Positions 48,425-56,901 of a DNA stretch of 64,000 nt are shown here, one piece after another. Each line of letters opens with the position of its first letter. The first letter of the stretch is position 1. This DNA is from Dehalogenimonas alkenigignens. Its GTDB lineage: Bacteria; Chloroflexota; Dehalococcoidia; Dehalococcoidales; Dehalococcoidaceae. The notes under the pieces were generated by a model. The model saw nothing but the letters and a program-made list of their open reading frames with translations, had not been told where the DNA came from and searched no databases. Position numbers and translations under genes: made by a program. The stretch is from contig NZ_KQ758903.1 in assembly GCF_001466665.1 (NCBI RefSeq), forward strand, positions 1,547,684 through 1,611,683, in the 5' to 3' direction.

Positions 48425-49260
48425 CCGTCGCCGCCGCTATCCATCAGGCTTCCGCTCGCCTGTCAGGTCTTTCTGCCCGCCTCGACGCCGAGGTGCTGAT
48501 GCGCCATGTTCTCGGTCTTTCTCGTATCGAGTTGTACCGGCGCCTTTTCGATGTTCTAACACCAGGCGATGAAGCCCTTTATTCGGTGTTGATCGATCGG
48601 CTGATCGCCGGCGAGCCGCTGCAGTACCTCACCGGGCACACCGAGTTCTATGCGCTTGAGTTTTATGTCAACCCAACCGTCCTTATTCCCCGTCCGGAGA
48701 CTGAAATCCTTGTCGCACAAGCCCTCGATATCGCAAGGCTCAAGACGGGGGACAAGCATAACGCGCTGGTTATCGCCGATGTCGGCTGCGGCTCCGGCGC
48801 GGTAGCTGTAACCCTGGCAAAACATTTGCCTGAATCGGTAATCTTTGCCATCGATACCTCGCCAGAGGCTCTTAACCTGGCCCGCCGCAACGCCGCCAGC
48901 CACGCCGTTACGAACATCGAGTTCATCCATGGCGACCTCCTCGACGGCGTCGCTGACCGCCGCCTCGACATCGTCTGCGCTAACCTGCCCTACGTCCCTT
49001 CCGCCGAGGCCAGGGGCAACAGGTTTGAACCACAGCTTGCGCTGGACGGCGGGCCGGACGGTTTAGATATCATCCGCCGCCTGGTCAGCCAGACTGCTGC
49101 CCGCGATGATAAGCCCGGCTGGTTGCTCCTCGAGTTCGGTTCATGTCAGTCCGCTGCGGTCAAATCAATAATTAATCAGGCATTCCCCGGAAACCGTACC
49201 GAAATCATCCGGGATCTCATCCCCCTTGATCGTGTCTCGGTCACCAAACTTCCCCCGTAG
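48421..49260 (+). CDS. prmC: Release factor glutamine methyltransferase PrmC
   Basis: 279 residues. It methylates the Gln of the GGQ motif in release factors using S-adenosylmethionine. An N-terminal helical domain (about 1-75) precedes the methyltransferase fold with [15 protein letters not shown] (about 120-134). The substrate-binding motif reads NLPYVPS, a variant of the usual NPPY, at about 189-192; L replaces the first [11 protein letters not shown] is also characteristic. Coupled to prfA. Confidence 0.94.
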   Translation: MTVAAAIHQASARLSGLSARLDAEVLMRHVLGLSRIELYRRLFDVLTPGDEALYSVLIDRLIAGEPLQYLTGHTEFYALEFYVNPTVLIPRPETEILVAQALDIARLKTGDKHNALVIADVGCGSGAVAVTLAKHLPESVIFAIDTSPEALNLARRNAASHAVTNIEFIHGDLLDGVADRRLDIVCANLPYVPSAEARGNRFEPQLALDGGPDGLDIIRRLVSQTAARDDKPGWLLLEFGSCQSAAVKSIINQAFPGNRTEIIRDLIPLDRVSVTKLPP

Positions 49261-49309
49261 CGGATAACATATGAACTTGATAACTCGCGTCGTAGGACCC
49301 GTGACGCAG

Positions 49310-49338
49310 TTGACCGGGACGCAGTGCGGGTGTTAAAT
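49310..49338 (+). promoter_or_regulatory. Promoter of etfBA
   Basis: TTGACC (49310-49315), 17 bases, TTAAAT (49333-49338), about 48 bases before the TTG start of etfB. Confidence 0.45.
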
Positions 49339-49385
49339 TAAGCCAGTCGTTGACCAATCGTTCAATTACGTCGAGGAGGCTGCTC

Positions 49386-50174
49386 TTGGATATCATCGTT
49401 CTGATCAAGCAAATCCCCGACCCCGAAATTCCTCCAGCAAGTTTCAAGATTGATCCCTCCGGCACCAAGGTCGTACCTCCCGCCGGAGTCTCTCCGGTGA
49501 TCGATCCCTACTCTGAGCACGCTCTGGAGGCTGGGCTGCGGCTCAAAGACACCAACACTGGCAGCACCTTGAAAGCGGTTTCTTTGGGAAGCGGCCTTAA
49601 TAAAGAACTCCTTAAAAAAGCCCTCGCCCTCGGTGCCGATGAACTCATCCTGTTGGACGACCCGGCCTTCGCCGACCTGGACAGCGCCGCTGCCGCCGCC
49701 GTCCTTGCCGCCGCAGTTAAAAAGATCGGCAAGTTCGATGTTATCCTCGCCGGTCGCACCGCCGCGGATTGGGACGCCGGCCAGACCGGCCTGCTTCTGG
49801 CTGGTCACCTCGGCCTGCCTTCATTGTCCCGCGCCCGCAAGGTCGAGTTCACCGGCGGCAAACTTCGCGTCGAGCGCATCGTCAACGGCGGCTTTGAAGT
49901 CGTCGAGGCAGCCTTACCCGCTGTCGTCACCGTTTCTGGAGAACTCGGGAAACTCCGTCTGCCCAACATCAGGGGAGTACTCGCCGCCAAGAAAAAGGAG
50001 CCGCTCTTTTGGAAAGCTACCGACCTGGGCACCGTCGCCGTTAACCGTCTGGTGAAGCTGGTGAGGCTCTATCAACCGGTGCGGGAAGCGAAGTGCGAAC
50101 TGATCCCCGGCGCCACCCCTGAAGAACAGGGCGCTAACCTGGCGCTGAAGCTTCGTGAACTAAAGCTGATCTAG
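49386..50174 (+). CDS. etfB: Electron transfer flavoprotein, beta subunit
   Basis: About 262 residues from TTG 49386 with GAGGAGG 6 bases ahead. DIIVLIKQIPDPEIPP at the N-terminus, NPYSEHALEAGLRLKD-like DPYSEHALEAGL, and VILAGRTAADWDAGQTGLLLAGHLGLPSL (about 116-144) are conserved EtfB segments. With EtfA it forms the FAD-holding electron carrier between flavin dehydrogenases and an acceptor. No acyl-CoA dehydrogenase or quinone reductase lies next to it, so its partners are elsewhere. Confidence 0.94.
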   Translation: MDIIVLIKQIPDPEIPPASFKIDPSGTKVVPPAGVSPVIDPYSEHALEAGLRLKDTNTGSTLKAVSLGSGLNKELLKKALALGADELILLDDPAFADLDSAAAAAVLAAAVKKIGKFDVILAGRTAADWDAGQTGLLLAGHLGLPSLSRARKVEFTGGKLRVERIVNGGFEVVEAALPAVVTVSGELGKLRLPNIRGVLAAKKKEPLFWKATDLGTVAVNRLVKLVRLYQPVREAKCELIPGATPEEQGANLALKLRELKLI

Positions 50175-50228
50175 CAGTTCCCAACTTTCCCTCCCGAGAG
50201 GAAAGACATAAAAGGAGCGGGTGAAAAC

Positions 50229-51200
50229 ATGCCAGATAATCAAAGCGTCCTAATCGTCGTCGAGGTCAAAGGCGGCACGCCGGCGCCTGCCGCCGCCGAG
50301 CTTTTCACCGCTGCGAAGGCAATCACCGCCGACGAATCCATTTTCGCCCTTGTTGTTGGCACCGGCGCCAGAGAGGCCGCCGTTGCCGTCGGTAGATTGG
50401 GTGCCGTGAAGGTCTTTGCCGCCGAAGTCGGCCAAGTTTCGAGTGATGCCGTCGCCCTGACGGTGATGCCGCTGGCCGCTAACTTGAACCCAAAAATCAT
50501 CCTCCTGGCTGAAACCGATTTAGGCCGCGACCTGGCGCCGATGCTGGCCGCCCGGCTTTCGACCGCCGCTGTAACCGATGTTATCGCTATCCGTACTGAG
50601 GGCGGCAGCCGGATTTTTACCCGCCCCGTCTACGGCGGCAACGCGCTGGCGGATTTTACCATCGATACCGAACCCCAGGTCGTTTCCATCCGGCCCAAGA
50701 CCTTCGCTCCGGCACCGGCCAACGATAAGCACACCGTTGAGATTTTGGAATTGCCGGCGGCTGAACCATTGACGGGTGTTCAAATCCTGGAGCGAGTAGC
50801 CGTGAAAGAGACTGGCCCAAAGATCGAAGAGGCAAAAATCGTCGTCGGCGGCGGCCGCGGCCTGGGTGGGCCCGAGGGTTTTGCCCAGCTCCAGGAACTC
50901 GCCGGCCTCCTCGACGGTGTCGTTGGTGCCTCCCGTCCGCCGTGTGACCAGGGTTGGTGGCCAGAATCTGGACAGATCGGAGTCACCGGCAAGATCATCG
51001 CCCCGGATTTATACATTGCCGTCGGTATCTCCGGCTCGTCACAGCACCTTTCTGGCGTCTCCGGCGCCAAAACACTCGTGGCCATCAACAAGGACGCCGA
51101 AGCAAACATTTTCAAAGCCGCCGCTTACGGCGTCACCGGCGATTGGAAGAAGGTTGTCCCGGCCCTCGTCGCCAAGGTCAAGGAGCTCACCGGCAGATAG
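50229..51200 (+). CDS. etfA: Electron transfer flavoprotein, alpha subunit
   Basis: 323 residues. The C-terminal FAD domain has VVGGGRGLGGPEGFAQLQELAGLL (about 200-223), GASRPPCDQGWWPESGQIGVTGKIIAPDLYIAVGISGSSQHL (about 235-276) and AINKDAEANIFKAAAYGVTGDWKKVVPAL. The CDQGWWP segment replaces the more common AxDAGY-like loop. AAAGGAG stands before the ATG. It lies 54 bases after etfB, same strand. Confidence 0.95.
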   Translation: MPDNQSVLIVVEVKGGTPAPAAAELFTAAKAITADESIFALVVGTGAREAAVAVGRLGAVKVFAAEVGQVSSDAVALTVMPLAANLNPKIILLAETDLGRDLAPMLAARLSTAAVTDVIAIRTEGGSRIFTRPVYGGNALADFTIDTEPQVVSIRPKTFAPAPANDKHTVEILELPAAEPLTGVQILERVAVKETGPKIEEAKIVVGGGRGLGGPEGFAQLQELAGLLDGVVGASRPPCDQGWWPESGQIGVTGKIIAPDLYIAVGISGSSQHLSGVSGAKTLVAINKDAEANIFKAAAYGVTGDWKKVVPALVAKVKELTGR

Positions 51201-51251
51201 CGTTACCATTCACTCCGGCGAACCATGATGGGAACCGTCATCGATTCCTGA

Positions 51252-51281
51252 TTGACCGGTATTAGTACTCTGTGTTACCAT
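51252..51281 (+). promoter_or_regulatory. Promoter of the tup leader
   Basis: TTGACC (51252-51257), 18 bases, TACCAT (51276-51281). RNA would start near 51288, just ahead of the structured leader. Confidence 0.4.
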
Positions 51282-51297
51282 GAGCTTAATTAAATAT

Positions 51298-51450
51298 TGA
51301 TCTCCGAAGTCTTGGAGCCTAACTCCTCGGTGATATGGCGACAAGACCGGCGGTCCTTCACAGAAGGACCCGAGGGTGATGCCGGAAACGGCGCCGCCTC
51401 CCGCGATTTGGAAAGGAGAGCATGCCATGACGAGGGTACTCCGTGGCCGC
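51298..51450 (+). ncRNA. Structured leader of tupABC, candidate Moco/Tuco riboswitch
   Basis: A 150-base untranslated leader with several helices that can be traced by eye. CCTCG/CGAGG (51325-51329 with 51371-51375) encloses a perfect 8-pair hairpin GGTCCTTC/GAAGGACC (51352-51370). GCCG-GAAA-CGGC (51381-51392) carries a GAAA tetraloop. CCTAAC (51318-51323) and TATGG (51334-51338) resemble the two strands of the 11-base tetraloop receptor. A tetraloop-receptor pair and GACGAGGG...CTCCG elements are what I recall of the Moco RNA class, members of which precede molybdate and tungstate transport genes. The class call is unverified. The terminator right after it suggests regulation by transcription attenuation. 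Confidence 0.6.
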
Positions 51451-51480
51451 GCACCTCCTTAAAAGAGGTGCTTTTTGTTT
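51451..51480 (+). terminator. Intrinsic terminator inside the tupABC leader
   Basis: GCACCTC (51451-51457) pairs perfectly with GAGGTGC (51465-51471), followed by CTTTTTGTTTG. It stands 33 bases before the tupA start, the position expected for a riboswitch expression platform. Confidence 0.85.
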
Positions 51481-51512
51481 GTACTATTCCAAATATTTGA
51501 TAAGGGGTACAG

Positions 51513-52439
51513 ATGAGAAAAACATGGTTAAAAGTTTCCGGCTTGTTGTTGTCGATGCTACTCGCGGCTTCATCGATCGCCGGCTGCAATGGATCTGATA
51601 ATCCATCAACCACCGGTCCGACGGTATCGCCGACCACCGAACAGGGCAGCGGCATCCTCTCCCCGGCAAAACGCCTCAAGGTGGCTACAACCAGCTCCCT
51701 CTACGACACCGGCTTGTGGGCCCTCCTGGAGCCCATGTTCGAGAAAGAGTTCGGAGTGGAAGTCGATGTCCTGTATGCCAACACCGGTATTGCCCTGCAA
51801 TACGGCCAACGCGGCGATGTTGACATTATCACCGTCCATGACAAGGCTCGGGAACTCCAGTTCATTGCCGACGGTTACGGTACAACCCGCAGCGCTTTCG
51901 CTTACAATTATTTCGTTATTGTAGGCCCTGCCTCCGATCCGCTCGGATTGAAAGGCCTTTCCGCCGAGGATGCCTTCAAGAAGTTGTTCGCTTCCAAGAC
52001 CGCCAAGTTCGTCTCCCGTGGCGATGCCTCCGGGACCAATTCCAAGGAGCAGGCTATTTGGAAGGCTGCCGGCATCACTTACACCGATGTCCGCAGTTCA
52101 GGCGCTTGGTACGTCGAGTCCGGCCAGGGCATGGGACCAACTCTTCAGATGGCCGGGCAGCTTCAGGGTTACACCCTTTCCGATATTGGCACCTTTTTAG
52201 CTTTCAAAGGACAGACCGGCCTGACTTCTATCGTAGATAAAGGGTCGATTCTGCTGAATGTTTATGCCGCAGTCCCGGTCAATCCGGTAAAAGTTGCCGT
52301 GAGTAACAAGGACATGGCTCAAAAGATGGTCGAATGGCTGTTGTCCCCGGCCATCCAGAAGATCATCGGCGACTACGGCGTCAAGGACTACGGCGCGCCG
52401 CTATTTACCCCTTGCGCCGGAAACGAACCGGCGAATTAA
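51513..52439 (+). CDS. tupA: Tungstate ABC transporter, substrate-binding lipoprotein TupA
   Basis: 308 residues. A signal peptide with lipobox SIAGC puts the mature protein, from Cys25, on the outer face of the membrane. The binding domain begins LKVATTSSLYDTGLWALLEPMFEKEFGVEV and has VSRGDASGTNSKEQAIWKAAG (about 170-190), which fits the TupA/WtpA-like anion binders. TupA proteins bind tungstate very tightly, and the permease and ATPase genes follow. AGGGG precedes the start. Molybdate as ligand cannot be excluded from sequence alone. Confidence 0.9.
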   Translation: MRKTWLKVSGLLLSMLLAASSIAGCNGSDNPSTTGPTVSPTTEQGSGILSPAKRLKVATTSSLYDTGLWALLEPMFEKEFGVEVDVLYANTGIALQYGQRGDVDIITVHDKARELQFIADGYGTTRSAFAYNYFVIVGPASDPLGLKGLSAEDAFKKLFASKTAKFVSRGDASGTNSKEQAIWKAAGITYTDVRSSGAWYVESGQGMGPTLQMAGQLQGYTLSDIGTFLAFKGQTGLTSIVDKGSILLNVYAAVPVNPVKVAVSNKDMAQKMVEWLLSPAIQKIIGDYGVKDYGAPLFTPCAGNEPAN

Positions 52440-52443
52440 TTAA

Positions 52444-53160
52444 ATGGAAGAGATCTGGCTTGGTCTGCAAAGGGCTATCGAACTAATCTTTTCGGCTGAT
52501 CCCGACGTTATGGAAGCCACCTGGCGGTCGCTGAGTATCTCAGCGACCGCCAGCGTCATCGCCGCAGTCATCGCTCTGCCTTTAGGCTCTCTCATCTTCC
52601 ATAACACCTTCCCCGGCAAGCGCTTCCTGATCAGCTTCATCCATACCCTGTTTTCCCTGCCGACGGTTTTGGTCGGCCTGTTTGTCTTCCTGCTGTTCTC
52701 GCGCTCCGGTCCGCTTGGGGAGTTCGGGCTGCTTTTCACCCCGACAATTATGGTTATTGGCCAGGCTGTGCTGGTGACACCGCTGATACTCGGCCTCGTT
52801 ATTTCGGCGCTCTCCGGAATCGACCTCATGGCTAAAGAGACGGCAATTGCCTTGGGCGCCAGCCGCTGGCAAATGGGATTGCTGTTGATCAAAGAGGCCA
52901 GGTACGCTATCTTCACCGCCTTCATCCTCGGCTTTGGTCGTGCCATCTCCGAAGTCGGCCTGGCGCTCATGGTCGGCGGCAACATCCGCGGCTTCACCCG
53001 GGTGCTGACCACCGCCATCTCGCTCGAGACCAGTAAGGGCGACATCGAACTGTCGCTGGCCTTGGGAATAATCCTGCTGGGTATTGCCCTGCTAATCAAT
53101 ATGGCGCTCTCCTGGCTGCAGCAGCGCGGTACAGACGTCAGGCGGAGACCGGTGGAATGA
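52444..53160 (+). CDS. tupB: Tungstate ABC transporter, permease TupB
   Basis: 238 residues with about five membrane helices. The ATPase-contact loop is DLMAKETAIALGASRWQMGLLLIKEARYAI (about 123-152). SLPTVLVGLFVFLLFSRSGPLG (about 74-95) is characteristic of TupB-type permeases. Begins four bases after tupA and overlaps tupC by ATGA. Confidence 0.92.
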   Translation: MEEIWLGLQRAIELIFSADPDVMEATWRSLSISATASVIAAVIALPLGSLIFHNTFPGKRFLISFIHTLFSLPTVLVGLFVFLLFSRSGPLGEFGLLFTPTIMVIGQAVLVTPLILGLVISALSGIDLMAKETAIALGASRWQMGLLLIKEARYAIFTAFILGFGRAISEVGLALMVGGNIRGFTRVLTTAISLETSKGDIELSLALGIILLGIALLINMALSWLQQRGTDVRRRPVE

Positions 53161-54254
53161 ATTTTTCGAACGCCAAACCGATTATCGAAGCCCGGGGGCT
53201 ACGACAGCGTTATGGCGGCAACTTCAGCTTGAAAGATATAAACTTGACCGTCGCCGCCGGCGAGACAGTGGCGCTGATCGGTCCCTCCGGCGCCGGTAAA
53301 AGCACCGTCCTCAGGCTGCTGGATCTCCTGGAGCAACCGTCTGGGGGCGCCATAGTCATTGGCGGGCAGCAGGTGACCGGCAGCGCCTCCAGTCGACTGG
53401 AGTTGCGCCGTAAAATGGCTTTCGTTCATCAGAAGCCGCTCGTCTTTACTACCTCGGTATTTGACAACATCGCTCAGCCGCTGCGCTGGAGAGGTATGAA
53501 AGGCGAAGACATTAAACCCAGGGTAACGGCGGCGCTGGCCGAAGTTGGCCTGGCAGGCTTTGAAGGCCGTCAGGCCAAGACTCTATCCGGCGGCGAAACG
53601 CAGCGCGTCGCCCTGGCGCGGGCGCTGGTCACCAGTCCTGACATTCTCTTCCTTGATGAACCGACAGCCAACCTGGACCCCAATTCCACCGCTATGGTCG
53701 AGGAATTGGTCTCAAACATCATCGGTAAACGCCGCCTCACGGTGGTCATGGCAACCCACGATTTGGCGCAGGGTCAACGTCTGGCAAACCGAATCGGCGT
53801 CATGATGAAAGGTGAACTGCTACAACTCGGCACCAGTGACGAAATCTTCATGGCGCCAGCCTGCCGAGCCGTGGCTGAATTCATCGGCATTGAAACGATA
53901 CTCGAAGGCTCAGTGATTGAGTCAATCGGCGGACTCATCACTGTCGACGTTGCCGGAAAATTGATACAGGCAACTGGTGAATTTATGCCCGGCGACCGGG
54001 TCAACCTGTTCCTCCGGCCGGACCATATCACCGTCAGTCTGAAATCTGAAATCGGTTCCAGCGCCCGTAATAGGCTTGAAGGCACCATAGTCAACATAGC
54101 CCTGGTCGGACCGCTGGTCAGGTTGGAAATAGACTGTGGGATCCACCTGCTGGCGGTCGTTACTCGCCAGTCCGCCGATGAACTGGGTTTGGCGATAGGC
54201 AAGCCGGTGGTTGCCTGTCTCAAGGCCGCCGCCATCCACGTCGTCAAGGTTTAG
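53157..54254 (+). CDS. tupC: Tungstate ABC transporter, ATPase TupC
   Basis: 365 residues. Walker A GPSGAGKST (about 42-50), the Q-loop MAFVHQKPLVFT, signature LSGGETQRV, Walker B DILFLDEPTANLD and H-loop ATHD are all present in the first 235 residues. A C-terminal beta domain (about 240-365, VNLFLRPDHITVSL; NRLEGTIVNIALVGPLVRLEIDCG) resembles the TOBE/MOP regulatory unit that senses oxyanion in related ATPases. Ends at a strong terminator. Confidence 0.93.
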   Translation: MNFSNAKPIIEARGLRQRYGGNFSLKDINLTVAAGETVALIGPSGAGKSTVLRLLDLLEQPSGGAIVIGGQQVTGSASSRLELRRKMAFVHQKPLVFTTSVFDNIAQPLRWRGMKGEDIKPRVTAALAEVGLAGFEGRQAKTLSGGETQRVALARALVTSPDILFLDEPTANLDPNSTAMVEELVSNIIGKRRLTVVMATHDLAQGQRLANRIGVMMKGELLQLGTSDEIFMAPACRAVAEFIGIETILEGSVIESIGGLITVDVAGKLIQATGEFMPGDRVNLFLRPDHITVSLKSEIGSSARNRLEGTIVNIALVGPLVRLEIDCGIHLLAVVTRQSADELGLAIGKPVVACLKAAAIHVVKV

Positions 54255-54301
54255 CTTTTGGTGAACGGCCACAAGGTTACGTAAGTTCGAAGACAAAACT
54301 A

Positions 54302-54340
54302 AAGAGGGGCTTTAGAGCCCCTCTTCGTTCTTTTTCTTTA
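54302..54340. terminator. Bidirectional intrinsic terminator after tupC
   Basis: AAGAGGGGCT (54302-54311) pairs with AGCCCCTCTT (54316-54325), followed by CGTTCTTTTTCTTT on the forward strand. On the reverse strand the same hairpin is followed by TAGTTTTG, so it also serves the convergent EF-G-like gene. Confidence 0.8.
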
Positions 54341-54363
54341 AACGCACTAAAACCCGGCGCTTA

Positions 54364-56433
54364 TCAATGCGTAGACTGCGCTGCCGCCAATTCCGCTGCC
54401 CGGTCGGCGACCAGTTTTTGCGTTAGGTTAGCCGGCACCTGCTGGTAATGATCGAACTTCATCGTAAACGAACCACGGCCTTGAGTCAGGCTTTTCAGGT
54501 TAACGGCATAACGTTGGACTTCAGCCAGCGGCGCCATCGCCTCAATAATTGTACGGTCCCCGTCAGGATTCATACCCTGGACATGAGCGCGCTTGGTATT
54601 AAGGTCGCCGATAATGTCACCCACGATCGAAGACGGGACATTTATCTGGAGACTGACGATCGGTTCCAGCAGCACCGGCCCGGCCTGCTCCATACCTTTC
54701 TTCAGCGCGCCTGCGCCGGCGATCTTGAAGCAGATCTCGGAGGAGTCCACCGGGTGGAAACTGCCGTCGCACAGGGTGGCGCGGAGGTCAACGATCGGAA
54801 AGCCCAGACTACCGCCTTCTTGCACTGCTTCTTTGATGCCCTTTTCCACCGCCGGTATATAGTTGCGGGGAACAGCGCCGCCGACCACCTTATCGACAAA
54901 CTCGACCCCTGAGCCGGGCGGCAGGGCTTCGACATCAAGTACGACGTGACCGAATTGGCCGTGGCCGCCGGTCTGCTTTTTATGGCGGTACTCTGCCCTG
55001 GCTGAGCCGGTGATCGTCTCTTTGTAGGGAACCCTGGGGGCTTTAAGTTCTACTGCGACTGAATACTTTCGCGCCATTTTTTCCGCGGCTACGTCCAGTT
55101 GGGTATCGCCGAGACCCGCGAGTATGGTTTCCGAGGTGTCTGGGTCTCGGTGGCTTTCCAGAGTCGGATCTTCTTCGATAAGCTTGGCGATCGCCTGTCC
55201 CAGTTTGTCAATATCCGCTTTGGATTTGGGGTGAACCGCCACCGAGTATGTCGGTTTGGGGAAAGATATTGGAGTGACTATTACCGGGCTGTCCTGGGTC
55301 GCCAGCGTATCATTCGTCGCTGTGACGGCGCATTTAGCAACCGCGCCGATGTCTCCGGCGCCGATTTGTGTTGCCGGTTCCTGGTGTTTGCCTCTCATGA
55401 CGTACAGCTGCCCAATCCGTTCGTCAGCTTTCCGGGTTGAATTCCAGACGTGGGTGTTGCTTTGAAGCATGCCGCGGTAAACACGAAAGAAAGTCAGCTT
55501 GCCAACAAAGGGGTCCGCGGTCGTTTTGAAAACCAGTGCGGCTAGCGGGCTTGACTCATCAGCGGTGAGGCTGTTTCCATCGTTGAGTTCGACTTTCCGC
55601 CCTTGAGGCGACGGCATGAATTCAACGACGAAATCCAACAATGAATCCACGCCGGTGTTGGTAAGCGCCGCCCCGGCCAGGATCGGTACAATTTCACCTG
55701 CCGCAATCGCCTTTTTCAAACCGCTGTGGATCTCCTCAGCCGACAGTTCTTCACCGCCGAGGAATTTTTCGATGAGATTGTCGTCCTGTTCGGCGACTGC
55801 CTCGATAAGCCGCTCTCTGGCGTCTTTTGCGGTCTGCGTCAATTGAGCTGGTACCTCGCCTTCAGCGGCGGGGTGGGCGCCGGTAAACGCCTTAAGGTTT
55901 AAGACATCAATAACGCCTTTAAAGTCTTTGAAAGAACCTATCGGAATCGTCATCGGCAAGCACTTGTGCCCAAATTTGGCCTGCAGCGCTGCTACCACAT
56001 TGTCAAAATTCACATTTTCCCGATCCATCTTGTTGACGACCAGGCACCTGGGTAATTTTGCCTCTTCCGCAAGAGCCCAGGCAGTCTCGGTGCCCACTTC
56101 AACACCCGATGAAGCGGCGACCACAATAATTGCCGATTCGGCTACTTTAATTGCCGCTTTTGCCTCTCCGGCGAAATCGGCATAACCCGGCGCGTCCAGA
56201 AAATTTATTTTGGTTTTGCGCCATATAAAAGGTAAAAGCGAAAGACTTATAGAAATCTTTCGCTTCACTCCCTCGGGATCGAAATCTGATGCTGTCGTGC
56301 CGTCGTCAACTCTGCCCATTCGGCTGACGGCGCCGGCGCTGAAGAGCGCCGCCTCGGCCAGGGTGGTTTTTCCGGCGCCGCTGTGAGACAGCAGCGCCAC
56401 ATTCCGGATGCCGGCTATGCCATAATTCTCCAT
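54364..56433 (-). CDS. EF-G-like translational GTPase (EF-G2 type)
   Basis: 689 residues. GTPase motifs: P-loop SHSGAGKTTL (about 16-25), G3 DAPGY (about 81-85), G4 NKMD (about 136-139). Domains II-V follow in EF-G order, with the domain IV segment RAEYRHKKQTGGHGQFGHVVLDVE. The switch I region differs from canonical EF-G (GTTASDFDPEGVKRKISIS), as in the second EF-G of many bacteria. The canonical gene is expected elsewhere with the ribosomal proteins. These paralogues may act in ribosome recycling or special conditions. Own promoter at 56468-56496. Confidence 0.9.
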   Translation of the reverse strand: MENYGIAGIRNVALLSHSGAGKTTLAEAALFSAGAVSRMGRVDDGTTASDFDPEGVKRKISISLSLLPFIWRKTKINFLDAPGYADFAGEAKAAIKVAESAIIVVAASSGVEVGTETAWALAEEAKLPRCLVVNKMDRENVNFDNVVAALQAKFGHKCLPMTIPIGSFKDFKGVIDVLNLKAFTGAHPAAEGEVPAQLTQTAKDARERLIEAVAEQDDNLIEKFLGGEELSAEEIHSGLKKAIAAGEIVPILAGAALTNTGVDSLLDFVVEFMPSPQGRKVELNDGNSLTADESSPLAALVFKTTADPFVGKLTFFRVYRGMLQSNTHVWNSTRKADERIGQLYVMRGKHQEPATQIGAGDIGAVAKCAVTATNDTLATQDSPVIVTPISFPKPTYSVAVHPKSKADIDKLGQAIAKLIEEDPTLESHRDPDTSETILAGLGDTQLDVAAEKMARKYSVAVELKAPRVPYKETITGSARAEYRHKKQTGGHGQFGHVVLDVEALPPGSGVEFVDKVVGGAVPRNYIPAVEKGIKEAVQEGGSLGFPIVDLRATLCDGSFHPVDSSEICFKIAGAGALKKGMEQAGPVLLEPIVSLQINVPSSIVGDIIGDLNTKRAHVQGMNPDGDRTIIEAMAPLAEVQRYAVNLKSLTQGRGSFTMKFDHYQQVPANLTQKLVADRAAELAAAQSTH

Positions 56434-56467
56434 GAAACACCTGCCCTGTATTTAGTCATTAGGGGCT

Positions 56468-56496
56468 ATTATATCCACCGACTTACACTGGGGCAA
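56468..56496 (-). promoter_or_regulatory. Promoter of the EF-G-like gene
   Basis: On the reverse strand TTGCCC (56491-56496), 17 bases, TATAAT (56468-56473). A perfect palindrome TTACCGGTAA (56498-56507) abuts the -35 box and could be a protein site. Confidence 0.55.
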
Positions 56497-56595
56497 ATTA
56501 CCGGTAACGTTGAACTCTCAGCCGCCCCGGAACCGCCGGAGAAACGCATCGGCCAATTCGGCAGAAAATCTGCCCTGGTGTTTCTGCCGGCAAGG

Positions 56596-56882
56596 TCAGC
56601 CCAGCAAGAACGCGGCCAGGACCAGCGTGCCAACAATGACTAATCCAAGAATTGCGAACCGCCTGAGCTCACTGCCCAGGTTAGCGATGCGGACGTCAGC
56701 CTGTCCTGTCTCAGCCGGCCTCGCCGAAATACCAGCTGAGACCGCTGGTCTTTTCGGCTCCGCAGCGGCTGATTTTGCTCCGACGTTTCCGTACACGGCG
56801 GATGATGCCTGAACATTCGCAGGGGCTTGCTGCTTTTGCGTTTTTTCTTCTTCCCCGGCTTGTAAGAATACTTATCTGCCAT
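56596..56882 (-). pseudogene. Small tail-anchored membrane protein gene with apparent -1 frameshift
   Basis: ATG 56882 has AGGAA 5 bases ahead and reads MADKYSYKPGKKKK, then turns into a Lys/Arg/His-rich nonsense-like frame. The frame one base back, entered at the run of six A residues (about 56841-56846), continues TQKQQAPANVQASSAVYGNV and ends in a clear membrane helix (FAILGLVIVGTLVLAAFLLG). It has no usable start of its own near there. One missing A, or slippage on AAAAAA, would join both into a 95-residue protein with a single C-terminal membrane helix. It lies just behind the Xer recombinase gene. It may be a sequencing indel, a mutation or programmed slippage. Confidence 0.65.
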
Positions 56883-56901
56883 CTTGTTCCTGCTTTTCAA
56901 A

